Positions 17,507-25,017 of a DNA stretch of 64,000 bases are shown piece by piece. The stretch is from assembly GCF_024691275.1 (NCBI RefSeq), contig NZ_JAILNU010000112.1, forward strand, positions 41,120 through 105,119. The letters run 5' to 3'. The stretch comes from Ruminococcus sp. (GTDB taxonomy: Bacteria; Bacillota; Clostridia; Oscillospirales; Ruminococcaceae). How positions within the stretch are numbered: the first letter of the stretch is position 1; every line of letters starts with the position of its first letter. Both the position numbers and the translations under genes were made by a program. A model generated the notes under the pieces. That model made no database searches. It was not told the origin of the DNA and was given only the letters and a program-made list of their open reading frames with translations.

Positions 17507-18283
17507 TTAGCCGTTTACAGCAGCCTGAACGATTGTATTGAAGTCAGCAGCCTTGAGTGAAGCACCGCCGATAAGACCTCCGTCGATATCAGGCTGTGCA
17601 AGAAGCTCAGCAGCATTGCCTGCGTTCATAGAACCGCCGTACTGGATAGTTACAGCATCAGCTGTTGCCTGATCGTACTTCTTAGCAAGCTGAGCACGGA
17701 TAAATGCACATACTTCCTGAGCCTGGTCAGGTGTAGCTGTAAGACCTGTACCGATAGCCCATACAGGCTCGTAAGCAATAACAACGTTCTTAACCTGCTC
17801 AGCAGTTACGTCCCAGAGATCAAGCTTGATCTGACGAGCGATAACTTCCTCAGTGATGTTGCACTGACGCTCCCACTTGAGCTCGCCAACGCAAACGATA
17901 GGCTTGAGACCGGCATTAAGAGCTGCAAGAGTTCTCTTGTTTACAGTCTCGTCTGTCTCGCCGAAATACTGTCTTCTCTCGCTGTGACCGATAACAACGT
18001 ACTCAACGCCGAGCTCTGTGAGCATATCAGCAGAAATTTCGCCTGTGAAAGCGCCGCTCTTCTCAAAGTGAACGTTCTCAGCACCAACCTTTACGTTGCT
18101 GCCTGCTGTTGTATTGATAGCTGTTTCGAGGTTTGTGAAAGGTACGCAAGCGATAACTTCGATCTTGCCCTCAGCATTAGCTACGAGAGGCTTGATAGCT
18201 TCGAGAAGCTCCTTAGCCTCGGGACGAGTCTTGTTCATCTTCCAGTTACCTGCAATGATTGCTTTTCTAAGATTCTTGTTCAT
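17507..18283 (-). CDS. tpiA: Triosephosphate isomerase
   Basis: Interconverts dihydroxyacetone phosphate and glyceraldehyde 3-phosphate. Seen: AGNWKMN near residues 11-17 (catalytic Asn/Lys), the catalytic His in VIGHSERR, the catalytic Glu in AYEPVWAIGTG, and the phosphate loops QYGGSMN and GLIGGASL. 258 aa, usual length. It is the fourth gene of the pgk operon. A ribosome binding site AAGGAG lies 8 nt before the ATG. Downstream it is followed by the intercistronic hairpin. Confidence 0.97.
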   Translation of the reverse strand: MNKNLRKAIIAGNWKMNKTRPEAKELLEAIKPLVANAEGKIEVIACVPFTNLETAINTTAGSNVKVGAENVHFEKSGAFTGEISADMLTELGVEYVVIGHSERRQYFGETDETVNKRTLAALNAGLKPIVCVGELKWERQCNITEEVIARQIKLDLWDVTAEQVKNVVIAYEPVWAIGTGLTATPDQAQEVCAFIRAQLAKKYDQATADAVTIQYGGSMNAGNAAELLAQPDIDGGLIGGASLKAADFNTIVQAAVNG

Positions 18284-18301
18284 TGTAATTAACTCCTTAA
18301 A

Positions 18302-18526
18302 TCAGAATTTTATTTCTTCATCATCGTAATAAGGCAGCTTCTTTGGCTCATTATTGCAATTATTATTGCCGTTATTGCAGCCTATTTTTACACCCTTCTT
18401 TATAGGCGCGATAAAGAAGCCCACGATGATACCTATGAGGAAGCTGCAAACAGCAAACAGCCAAAATGCTATAGAGCTGTTCTTTATCTCCTCATTTATT
18501 TTGCATAGACAATTACATTTCTTCAT
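18302..18526 (-). CDS. Small cysteine-rich single-pass membrane protein, 74 aa
   Basis: Not recognised. The N-terminus MKKCNCLCKINEE has three cysteines in six residues, then one membrane helix (about 20-42, FWLFAVCSFLIGIIVGFFI), then an asparagine-rich tail GCNNGNNNCNNEPKK. The start at 18526 has AAGGGGG upstream; a longer frame exists but has no such site. It lies between pgk and tpiA in the same direction. The cysteines could bind metal or a lipid, but this cannot be decided. Confidence 0.55.
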   Translation of the reverse strand: MKKCNCLCKINEEIKNSSIAFWLFAVCSFLIGIIVGFFIAPIKKGVKIGCNNGNNNCNNEPKKLPYYDDEEIKF

Positions 18527-18561
18527 AACATTATCCCCCTTAGGAAAAAATACGGAATATT

Positions 18562-19002
18562 CTATCCAAAAAACAGCATGGATTCGATGAGAATAATGAG
18601 GGAAGCGATGAAAATACATGAAAAAGCTGCTTCCTTGCTCAATGCGGGTTTAGGAATGAATTCCTTGACAACTGTTGGATCTTTACGTGAAACGTATATC
18701 ATAGCTTTGTTGCCATATACAGTGAATCCATCTATTTCAGCCGAATATTCTACATTATCATAGTAATACCGCGTTTGATATAACTCAGTATCCTCATTCT
18801 GCACAACATCCGCTCTTGTTCTGAACCATTTTCTTCTGGAAGGCGGCAGATTCAGAGTTTTATTGAAAATGCTCCGAAAGCCGAACCATAACATTTTGAA
18901 TAGAAAAACATTGAAGCAGATCAAGACTATGAGTGTGATAATTAAGCCACAAATATCTTGTATGCCATCAATTTCTTTTATATAGTCTTCAAGCTCTTTC
19001 AT
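18562..19002 (-). CDS. Unknown membrane protein with two helices, 146 aa
   Basis: One membrane helix near the N-terminus (about 17-42), a central soluble domain with beta pattern (VVQNEDTELYQTRYYYDNVEYSAEIDGFTVYGNKAMIYVSRKDPTVV) and a second helix at the C-terminus. The layout and the soluble part recall DUF3592-like proteins, but I would not name a function. I took the ATG at 19002; the ribosome binding site is not obvious, a TTG 12 nt upstream being the alternative. Second gene of the pgk operon. Confidence 0.55.
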   Translation of the reverse strand: MKELEDYIKEIDGIQDICGLIITLIVLICFNVFLFKMLWFGFRSIFNKTLNLPPSRRKWFRTRADVVQNEDTELYQTRYYYDNVEYSAEIDGFTVYGNKAMIYVSRKDPTVVKEFIPKPALSKEAAFSCIFIASLIILIESMLFFG

Positions 19003-19013
19003 ATTAGCAATCA

Positions 19014-19037
19014 AGGGCGAATATCTCTATCCGCCCT
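19014..19037 (-). other. Intercistronic hairpin after pgk
   Basis: A stem of about 10 bp with one mismatch (minus strand AGGGCGGATA / TATTCGCCCT) between pgk and the next gene. It ends at CTTGATTG without a U-tract, so it looks more like an mRNA-processing or stabilising hairpin than a terminator. The GGGCGGAT arm is shared with the one after tpiA. Confidence 0.5.
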
Positions 19038-19050
19038 ATTGATTATAAAA

Positions 19051-20271
19051 TTACTTTTCAGCGATAGCTGCAACACCAGGAAGAACCTTACCCTCGAGGT
19101 ATTCGAGAGAAGCACCGCCGCCTGTTGAGATGTGGCTCATCTTATCAGCAAAGCCGAGCTGGATAGCAGCTGTAGCAGAATCGCCGCCGCCGATGATAGT
19201 TGTAGCATCAGCCTGTGCGAGAGCCTCACATACAGCAACTGTACCCTTCTTGAGTGTTGGGTTCTCAAATACGCCCATAGGTCCGTTCCAAACAACTGTC
19301 TTAGCAGACTTAGCAGCGTTTGCGAAGATCTCAGCTGTCTTAGGTCCGATATCAAGACCCATCATATCAGCAGGGATCTTGTCAGAGTCAACATACTCTA
19401 CAGAGATCTCAGCGTCGATAGGATCAGGGAATGAAGGAGCGATAGCTGTATCTACAGGGAGAAGGATCTTCTTGCCGAGCTTCTCAGCCTTAGCAAGCAT
19501 TTCCTTACAGTAGTCGAGCTTCTCGTCGTCAACGAGTGACTTACCGATAGAACCGCCCTGAGCCTTGATGAATGTATATGCCATACCACCGCCGATGATA
19601 AGTGTATCGCACTTCTCAAGGAGGTTAGAGATAACATTGAGCTTGTCAGCTACCTTAGCGCCGCCGAGGATAGCAACGAATGGTCTCTCAGGAACTTCTA
19701 CTGCATTACCGAGATACTGGATCTCCTTCTGCATGAGGTAACCTACAGCTGTTTCCTTAACGAACTTTGTAACGCCTGCTGTTGAAGCATGAGCTCTGTG
19801 AGCTGAACCGAAAGCGTCCATAACGAATACTTCGCCGTCAACGAGATCAGCAAGCTCCTTTGAGAACTCCTCGCCGTTCTTTGTCTCCTCGTTTCCGCGG
19901 AAACGTGTATTCTCAAGAACAACGATCTCGCCGTCGCTCATAGCAGCTACAGCCTTCTTTGCGTTTTCGCCGACAACTGTATCATCAGCAGCAAAAGTAA
20001 CCTTTGTGTTTACGAGCTCACCAAGTCTTGCTGCAGCAGGAGCGAGTGAGAACTTAGCCTCAGGGCCATTCTTTGGCTTGCCGAGGTGTGAGCAAAGAAC
20101 TACCTTTGCACCATTCTCTACGAGCTTATTGATAGTTGGGAGTGCAGCCTGGATTCTGTTGTCGTTTGTGATAACGCCGTCCTTCATAGGAACGTTGAAA
20201 TCAACTCTTACGAGAACCTTTCTGCCCTTAACGTTAATGTCTTCTACAGTAACCTTGTTTAAACCTGCCAT
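19051..20271 (-). CDS. pgk: Phosphoglycerate kinase
   Basis: Makes ATP from 1,3-bisphosphoglycerate and ADP in glycolysis. Seen: [14 protein letters not shown] near the N-terminus, [18 protein letters not shown], the hinge and nucleotide motifs [11 protein letters not shown] and [10 protein letters not shown], and GGGDSATAA near the C-terminus. 406 aa, slightly longer than the usual ~395. It heads the operon pgk, two membrane genes, tpiA, a small gene, gpmI. A promoter and a strong Rex-type palindrome lie directly upstream. No gap gene is in the window. Confidence 0.97.
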   Translation of the reverse strand: MAGLNKVTVEDINVKGRKVLVRVDFNVPMKDGVITNDNRIQAALPTINKLVENGAKVVLCSHLGKPKNGPEAKFSLAPAAARLGELVNTKVTFAADDTVVGENAKKAVAAMSDGEIVVLENTRFRGNEETKNGEEFSKELADLVDGEVFVMDAFGSAHRAHASTAGVTKFVKETAVGYLMQKEIQYLGNAVEVPERPFVAILGGAKVADKLNVISNLLEKCDTLIIGGGMAYTFIKAQGGSIGKSLVDDEKLDYCKEMLAKAEKLGKKILLPVDTAIAPSFPDPIDAEISVEYVDSDKIPADMMGLDIGPKTAEIFANAAKSAKTVVWNGPMGVFENPTLKKGTVAVCEALAQADATTIIGGGDSATAAIQLGFADKMSHISTGGGASLEYLEGKVLPGVAAIAEK

Positions 20272-20311
20272 TGGTATGACATCCTTTCGTAATAAGATAC
20301 ATTGATAGCTG

Positions 20312-20329
20312 TTGTTATATTATTAACAA
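20312..20329. promoter_or_regulatory. Rex operator in front of pgk
   Basis: TTGTTATATTATTAACAA is an almost perfect palindrome and matches 13 of 14 fixed positions of the clostridial Rex consensus TTGTTAANNNNTTAACAA. It lies 41 bp before the pgk start and just downstream of the pgk -10, covering the likely transcription start, as expected for a repressor site. Confidence 0.75.
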
Positions 20330-20340
20330 CGTACAATACT

Positions 20341-20369
20341 ATTTTACACTATTCTGAGAAAATTTGCAA
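20341..20369 (-). promoter_or_regulatory. Sigma-A promoter of the pgk operon
   Basis: On the minus strand TTGCAA, 17-bp spacer, TAAAAT. The Rex palindrome begins 11 bp downstream of the -10. Confidence 0.65.
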
Positions 20370-20435
20370 GCGTTTCCGTAATATTTTTCTTTAGAAATCG
20401 GAAAATTTTTTGTAAAGTTTTTTATTAGTATGGTA

Positions 20436-21206
20436 TTATGTATTCCGCGTAAGAAAATCCATACTGATATCATAAAATTCATCAGCATTCGTAAGCATTG
20501 CAGGATGATCTCCGTTTTCAAAAAGATACATTCTGCCGTTTGGTATTTTTTGAAGCATTTTCGAAAACACCTGTTCGTAGTAATCATCATAAACACTATA
20601 CATGAAACTATCTTTTTTACTGCCTGTCAGAAGTATATCTGCTTTGATATCACTGAGCGGTCTATGATAGAAATTCGCTGTTTTCTTTTCATGTCTAATA
20701 ATTGCAGAGGTATCATTGACGACGATCTTTTACCAGTCGTCACCGTGCATATATTCATAAAATCCTCTTGCAGACGGATTTTTCAAGGCGTTTTCTCTGT
20801 CAGAAACAAGGCGTTCTACAAACTTTTTATCTGCTTTTTCTCCTTTAAAGCTGTCCGCTATGATCTTTTCAACAAGCTCAGGGACTTCAAGAGCGACATT
20901 TAGTGCGGCAATAGCTCCGCCGCTGCTGCCGATAATGTACACATCTTTATACTTTTTATGTCTAAGAAAGGATATGACCTGCTGTGCCTCATAAAACCAG
21001 AAATCAGAAGGAAATACATCAAGTCTGTCCGACTTGCCGTGCCCCAGAAAATCAATCAGCACAACTTTAAAGCGGCTGCTGTATTTGTTTGCAAATTCAC
21101 TGAACATTTTTGACGAAGCTGTATTGCCGTGCAGAAATATCAGCGGCGTACCACTGCCGAACTCTTCATAATATATATTTTTATTACGGAATCTAAAAAA
21201 GCTCAT
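20436..21206 (-). pseudogene. Alpha/beta hydrolase interrupted by an in-frame TAA
   Basis: Reads as one 256-codon alpha/beta hydrolase in a single frame, except for a TAA at 20730-20732 (codon 159). Before it: the oxyanion stretch PLIFLHGNTAS, the turn LIDFLGHGKSDRL and the nucleophile elbow IGSSGGA. After it, without any frameshift: ILLTGSKKDSFM and the C-terminal ENGDHPAML, which supplies the catalytic His. The truncated 158-aa product lacks the His and should be inactive. The downstream part keeps coding character, so the stop is recent, or is suppressed, or is a sequencing error. No frameshift is needed to explain it. Confidence 0.85.
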
Positions 21207-21273
21207 GATAGATACTCCTGTAAATCTAACTTATAAACTGATTATACATGATACAATGAACCATGTCAATAAA

Positions 21274-21313
21274 AAGCCGCAGTATTCCAGGTTGTAACAG
21301 AATACTGCGGCTT
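21274..21313 (-). terminator. Terminator of the Na+-pumping decarboxylase operon
   Basis: A 14-bp perfect stem (AAGCCGCAGTATTC and its complement) with a 12-nt loop, 25 bp after the last gene; minus-strand tail TTTTTATTG. Confidence 0.85.
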
Positions 21314-21338
21314 ATTAAATTATAAACTCATCAAGTTA

Positions 21339-22556
21339 TCACTTGAAAACAGCAAGTAAGAAGCCTGCTGCGATTGCAGAGCCGATAACACCTGCAACGT
21401 TCGGTCCCATAGCGTGCATGAGAAGGAAGTTTGAAGGATTAGCCTTCTGACCTTCCATCTGAGATACACGGGCAGCCATAGGAACAGCGGATACACCAGC
21501 TGAACCGATGAGCGGATTGATCTTTCCGCCTGAGAGCTTGTACATGATCTTGCCGACAAGAAGTCCGCCGATCGTTGAGAAGCAGAATGCTGTAAGACCA
21601 AGAACGATGATCTTGATAGTCTCAAGTGAGAGGAATCTCTCAGCAGCTGTTGTAGCGCCTACTGAGATTCCGAGGAATACAGTTACGATGTTCATAAGAG
21701 CGTTCTGAACTGTATCGGAAAGTCTCTCTGTAACTCCGCACTCTCTCCAGAGATTGCCGAGCATAAGGCATCCTACGAGAGGAGCTGTTGAAGGGAGAAG
21801 AAGGATAACGAACATAGCAACAATGATTGGGAAGATGATCTTCTCTGTCTTTGAAACTACACGAGTCTGCTCCATCTTTACCTCTCTCTCCTTCTTTGTT
21901 GTGAGGAGCTTCATAAGAGGCGGCTGGATCATAGGGATAAGAGCCATATAAGAATAAGCTGCTATAGCGATCGGTCCAAGGAGCTCAGGAGCAAGTCTTG
22001 TTGTAAGGAAGATAGCTGTAGGACCGTCTGCACCACCGATGATACCGATGGAAGCAGCCTGATTTCCGCTGAATCCGAGACATACAGCTCCGAAGAATGC
22101 GAGGAAAACGCCCATCTGAGCAGCAGCTCCGAGGAGGAGGCTCTTAGGATTGGAGATAAGCGGACCGAAGTCTGTCATAGCACCAACACCCATGAATATG
22201 AGTGAAGGATAAACGCCTGCCTTAACGCCTATGTAAAGAATGTCAAGGAGTCCTCCGTGAGCCATTATAGCTCCGTAGCTGTGGTAATATTCGCTTGACG
22301 GATCAAGGAACTCGTCCCAGAGATCCATGTGATAAAGTGCATCTGTTGAGCCTGCACCGAAGTAAGAAAGGTTTACGAGCAGACAGCCAAATGCGATACC
22401 AACGAGAAGGAGCGGTTCAAATTTCTTTTTGATTCCGAGGTAGAGAAGAACACATGATATAAATATCATGATAAGATTCTTCCAGCCCCCGTCAACGAAA
22501 AAGCTCTGGAAACCTGAATCGTTCCACAAAGTTTTCAGGGTTTCAAGAATATCCAT
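21339..22556 (-). CDS. oadB: Na+-transporting decarboxylase beta subunit
   Basis: The membrane subunit that decarboxylates carboxybiotin and pumps Na+ out. 405 aa with about ten or eleven membrane segments. Seen: GVGAMTDFGPLISNPKSLLLGAAAQ with the conserved Asp, the family stretch IGIIGGADGPTAIFL, and the C-terminal GVSAVPMAARVSQ. The family includes the beta subunits of oxaloacetate, methylmalonyl-CoA and glutaconyl-CoA decarboxylases. The alpha subunit in this operon points to oxaloacetate or a related oxo-acid. Last gene of the operon, 13 bp after the biotin carrier. It couples a fermentative decarboxylation to a sodium gradient. Confidence 0.95.
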   Translation of the reverse strand: MDILETLKTLWNDSGFQSFFVDGGWKNLIMIFISCVLLYLGIKKKFEPLLLVGIAFGCLLVNLSYFGAGSTDALYHMDLWDEFLDPSSEYYHSYGAIMAHGGLLDILYIGVKAGVYPSLIFMGVGAMTDFGPLISNPKSLLLGAAAQMGVFLAFFGAVCLGFSGNQAASIGIIGGADGPTAIFLTTRLAPELLGPIAIAAYSYMALIPMIQPPLMKLLTTKKEREVKMEQTRVVSKTEKIIFPIIVAMFVILLLPSTAPLVGCLMLGNLWRECGVTERLSDTVQNALMNIVTVFLGISVGATTAAERFLSLETIKIIVLGLTAFCFSTIGGLLVGKIMYKLSGGKINPLIGSAGVSAVPMAARVSQMEGQKANPSNFLLMHAMGPNVAGVIGSAIAAGFLLAVFK

Positions 22557-22569
22557 CTATGTGCCCTCC

Positions 22570-22968
22570 TTATGCTATTACAACAAGAGGAGCGCCTGTG
22601 TCAACTACAGAACCCTTGCTTGTAACGACCTGAGCAACTGTGCCGTCCTTTGGAGCAACTATCTCGTTTTCCATCTTCATAGCTTCGAGGATAACGAGTA
22701 TCTGACCAGCCTTTACTGTATCACCCTGAGCAACATCGACTCTGATGATATTACCTGGCATTGGAGCTGTAACAGTCTCGCCTGCTGCAAGATTTACAGG
22801 AGCAGCAGGAGCGGGAGCAGCCGCCGGTGCAGGTGCTGCTGCTGCAGCAGGAGCAGCAGGAGCTGCCTGAGCGGGTGCAAGTGCCTCATATTCGTCAAGA
22901 AGAACAGCCTTTCCGTGTTCGACCTCGACCTCATAAGTTTTACCGTTAAGTGTAACTTTATACTTCAT
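22570..22968 (-). CDS. Biotin carboxyl carrier protein of the decarboxylase
   Basis: 132 aa. The N-terminal 30 residues form a short beta region, then a long Ala/Pro linker (about 31-56), then a biotinyl domain (about 60-132) with the biotinylation motif EAMKMENEI. The linker lets the biotin arm swing between the carboxyltransferase (alpha) and the membrane beta subunit. In this operon the carrier is a separate gene, whereas in Klebsiella OadA it is fused to the alpha subunit, as is common in Clostridia and Veillonella-type pumps. Confidence 0.93.
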   Translation of the reverse strand: MKYKVTLNGKTYEVEVEHGKAVLLDEYEALAPAQAAPAAPAAAAAPAPAAAPAPAAPVNLAAGETVTAPMPGNIIRVDVAQGDTVKAGQILVILEAMKMENEIVAPKDGTVAQVVTSKGSVVDTGAPLVVIA

Positions 22969-22970
22969 GA

Positions 22971-23369
22971 TTATTTGACCTCCTTGATGGAAATAAAGTG
23001 CAGCTCATTGAGCGGCTTCTGCATTTTGTCGGCAACTATAGCCATTATCATTGCAGCTTCCTTATCAGGAACGTCAAAGAGCTTAACGTGACCGGCTGAA
23101 CCGGGTGCGAGCGGAAGCTCAGTCTTTGCCTCAGGGGATTTTTCGGCAGGTGCAGCCTTCTGAGCTGCTGCCTTAGCTGCATCTGCGGCTGCCTTTTCCT
23201 TTGCATCTTTCGACTTGAAGTATGCACCTGTGCAGTAGAGCAGTATCATAAGGATAACAAGTCCTGCAAAAACGACACTGTATCCGAAAACTGCTGTGAT
23301 AGCAGCATCGCCGATAGACATTTCTTTTACATTTTCAGCAGCGGCAGTAAACAACAGATTATTGAACAT
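22971..23369 (-). CDS. oadG: Decarboxylase gamma/delta subunit, OadG-like
   Basis: 132 aa with one membrane helix (about 24-50, ITAVFGYSVVFAGLVILMILLYCTGAYF) and an alanine- and lysine-rich cytoplasmic linker ending in a short conserved tail PLNELHFISIKEVK. This is the OadG/delta type that anchors and assembles the complex. It lies 12 bp after oadA and 2 bp before the biotin carrier gene. The sequence is low in complexity, so the call depends on context and layout. Confidence 0.88.
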   Translation of the reverse strand: MFNNLLFTAAAENVKEMSIGDAAITAVFGYSVVFAGLVILMILLYCTGAYFKSKDAKEKAAADAAKAAAQKAAPAEKSPEAKTELPLAPGSAGHVKLFDVPDKEAAMIMAIVADKMQKPLNELHFISIKEVK

Positions 23370-23381
23370 ACCTCTGCCTCC

Positions 23382-24779
23382 TTACATTTCTTCGATAGTA
23401 TATACGGCTTCGTTCTCTTCCTTTGCCTTGCGGTCGTTGAGGAACTTGAGAGTCTGGTCAGGATAGCAGATGTAGCTCATTGCATCTTCCTCGCTGCGGC
23501 AGAGATCACCGAGAGCTTCTCTTGCTGCTGCGAACTCCTCACCTGTACGCTTCTGATCCTCGATACGGCAGTCAACTGCTTCGCTGTCGCCGAGTACCTT
23601 ATCAACGAGCTCCTGGGCGATAGGTGCAGGCGGATTGCCGTACTCACCCTTGATGTAGTTCTTTATTTCCTTGGAAATGTTCTTGTATCTTTCTCCTACA
23701 AGTACATTTGTTACAGCCTGGTTGCCGACCATCTGTGAAAGAGGTGTAACCAGCGGAGGATATCCCATGTCAGCTCTTACCTTCGGTATCTCAGCGAGAG
23801 CTTCATCGAATCTGTCCATTGCGTGCATATCTGTAAGGTTTGCGATCATATTTGAAAGCATACCGCCCGGAACCTTATAAACGAGTGCCTGAGCATCAGT
23901 ACCGAGGCTCTTTGGATTGAGCTGACCGTTGTCGATGTACTTCTGCTTGATCGGCTTGAAGTAGTCGTTGACCTTGTTTATAATATCCTCGTTAAGACCT
24001 GACTCTATGCCGTATTGCTGAAGAGCATAGAACATTGTCTCTGTTGCAGGCTGTGAAGTACCGCCTGAGAAGCATGATGTAGCTGTATCAATAACATCAA
24101 TGCCCGACTCGATAGCCTTTGTAAGTGTCATGTAAGCCATACCTGTTGTGCAGTGTGTATGGAGGATGAGTGTCATGTCGCCGATAGCGTCCTTGATTCC
24201 CTTGATAAGGTGCTCAGCCTCGTATGGAGACATTGTACCTGCCATATCCTTGAGGCAGATAGTATCAAATCCCATTGTCTTGAGTTCCTTGCACATCTCG
24301 ATGTACTTGTCAACAGTATGTACAGGGCTCTGAGTGTATGAGATACAGCCTGAAGCGATAGTCTTGGCAGTTGCATACTTCTTTGTAGCATTGAGAGCAG
24401 TCTCGATATTTCTGAAATCGTTGAGCGCATCAAAAATACGGATAACATCGATACCGTTCTTGATAGAGAGCTCGATGAACTTCTCAACTACATCGTCATG
24501 GTAGTGCTTGTAGCCCAGAAGGTTCTGACCTCTGAGAAGCATCTGGAGTCTGCTGTTAGGAAGGTTCTTTCTGAGATTGCGAAGTCTCTCCCACGGATCT
24601 TCGCCGAGATAACGAAGACATGAGTCGAATGTAGCTCCGCCCCAGCATTCAATAGAATAATAACCTGCCTTGTCCATATCGGAGAGGATTCCCTCATAAT
24701 CCGAATAAGGCAGACGTGTAGCCATCAGTGACTGATTGGCATCACGCAAAACTGTTTCTGTCAGTTGCACTTTTTTCAT
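23382..24779 (-). CDS. oadA: Oxaloacetate decarboxylase alpha / carboxyltransferase subunit
   Basis: Transfers the carboxyl group of an oxo-acid (probably oxaloacetate) to biotin. Seen: the start TETVLRDANQSLMATRLPY with the metal-binding Asp, a TIM barrel to about residue 300 with CLKDMAGTMSPYEA, LILHTHCTTGMAYMT (metal His pair) and TATSCFSGGTSQPATE, and the conserved carboxylase domain to residue 465. No biotin domain is fused. The ATG at 24779 has AGGAGG 7 nt upstream; a TTG 6 nt further up is less likely. First gene of the operon. A free pyruvate carboxylase B subunit is the alternative, made unlikely by the pump subunits. Confidence 0.93.
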   Translation of the reverse strand: MKKVQLTETVLRDANQSLMATRLPYSDYEGILSDMDKAGYYSIECWGGATFDSCLRYLGEDPWERLRNLRKNLPNSRLQMLLRGQNLLGYKHYHDDVVEKFIELSIKNGIDVIRIFDALNDFRNIETALNATKKYATAKTIASGCISYTQSPVHTVDKYIEMCKELKTMGFDTICLKDMAGTMSPYEAEHLIKGIKDAIGDMTLILHTHCTTGMAYMTLTKAIESGIDVIDTATSCFSGGTSQPATETMFYALQQYGIESGLNEDIINKVNDYFKPIKQKYIDNGQLNPKSLGTDAQALVYKVPGGMLSNMIANLTDMHAMDRFDEALAEIPKVRADMGYPPLVTPLSQMVGNQAVTNVLVGERYKNISKEIKNYIKGEYGNPPAPIAQELVDKVLGDSEAVDCRIEDQKRTGEEFAAAREALGDLCRSEEDAMSYICYPDQTLKFLNDRKAKEENEAVYTIEEM

Positions 24780-24830
24780 GTACAAGCCTCCTCAAAAAAT
24801 AAATCTGCATTGCAGATAAAATATACAGTT

Positions 24831-24844
24831 TGTTCATCAGAACA
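24831..24844. promoter_or_regulatory. Inverted repeat in the oadA leader
   Basis: TGTTC-4-GAACA perfect inverted repeat in the 5' leader of the decarboxylase operon. It could be a small operator or an RNA hairpin; no regulator recognised. Confidence 0.3.
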
Positions 24845-24891
24845 GATATGAGCTTTTTTGCTATTCTGCAAAAAAACACCAATCAAAGAAA

Positions 24892-24897
24892 ATTATA
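24892..24897 (-). promoter_or_regulatory. Extended -10 promoter of the decarboxylase operon
   Basis: TGTTATAAT on the minus strand (TG extension plus perfect -10). No good -35. It gives a leader of about 105 nt to the oadA start. Confidence 0.55.
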
Positions 24898-24983
24898 ACA
24901 TATTTGTTCTGAAATTACCAGACTTTTTTACAAATTTATATTTATTTTTTATTTTAAACTAAAAGTGGTTTAACCAAATAGAA

Positions 24984-25012
24984 AGCAGCCGCTCTTTTTA
25001 AGAGTGGCTGCT
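24984..25012 (-). terminator. Terminator after the GTPase-NYN gene
   Basis: A 13-bp stem with one G-T pair (minus strand AGCAGCCACTCTT / AAGAGCGGCTGCT) and a 3-nt loop, 5 bp after the stop codon, followed by TTCTATTTGG. Confidence 0.7.
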
Positions 25013-25017
25013 TCTTG

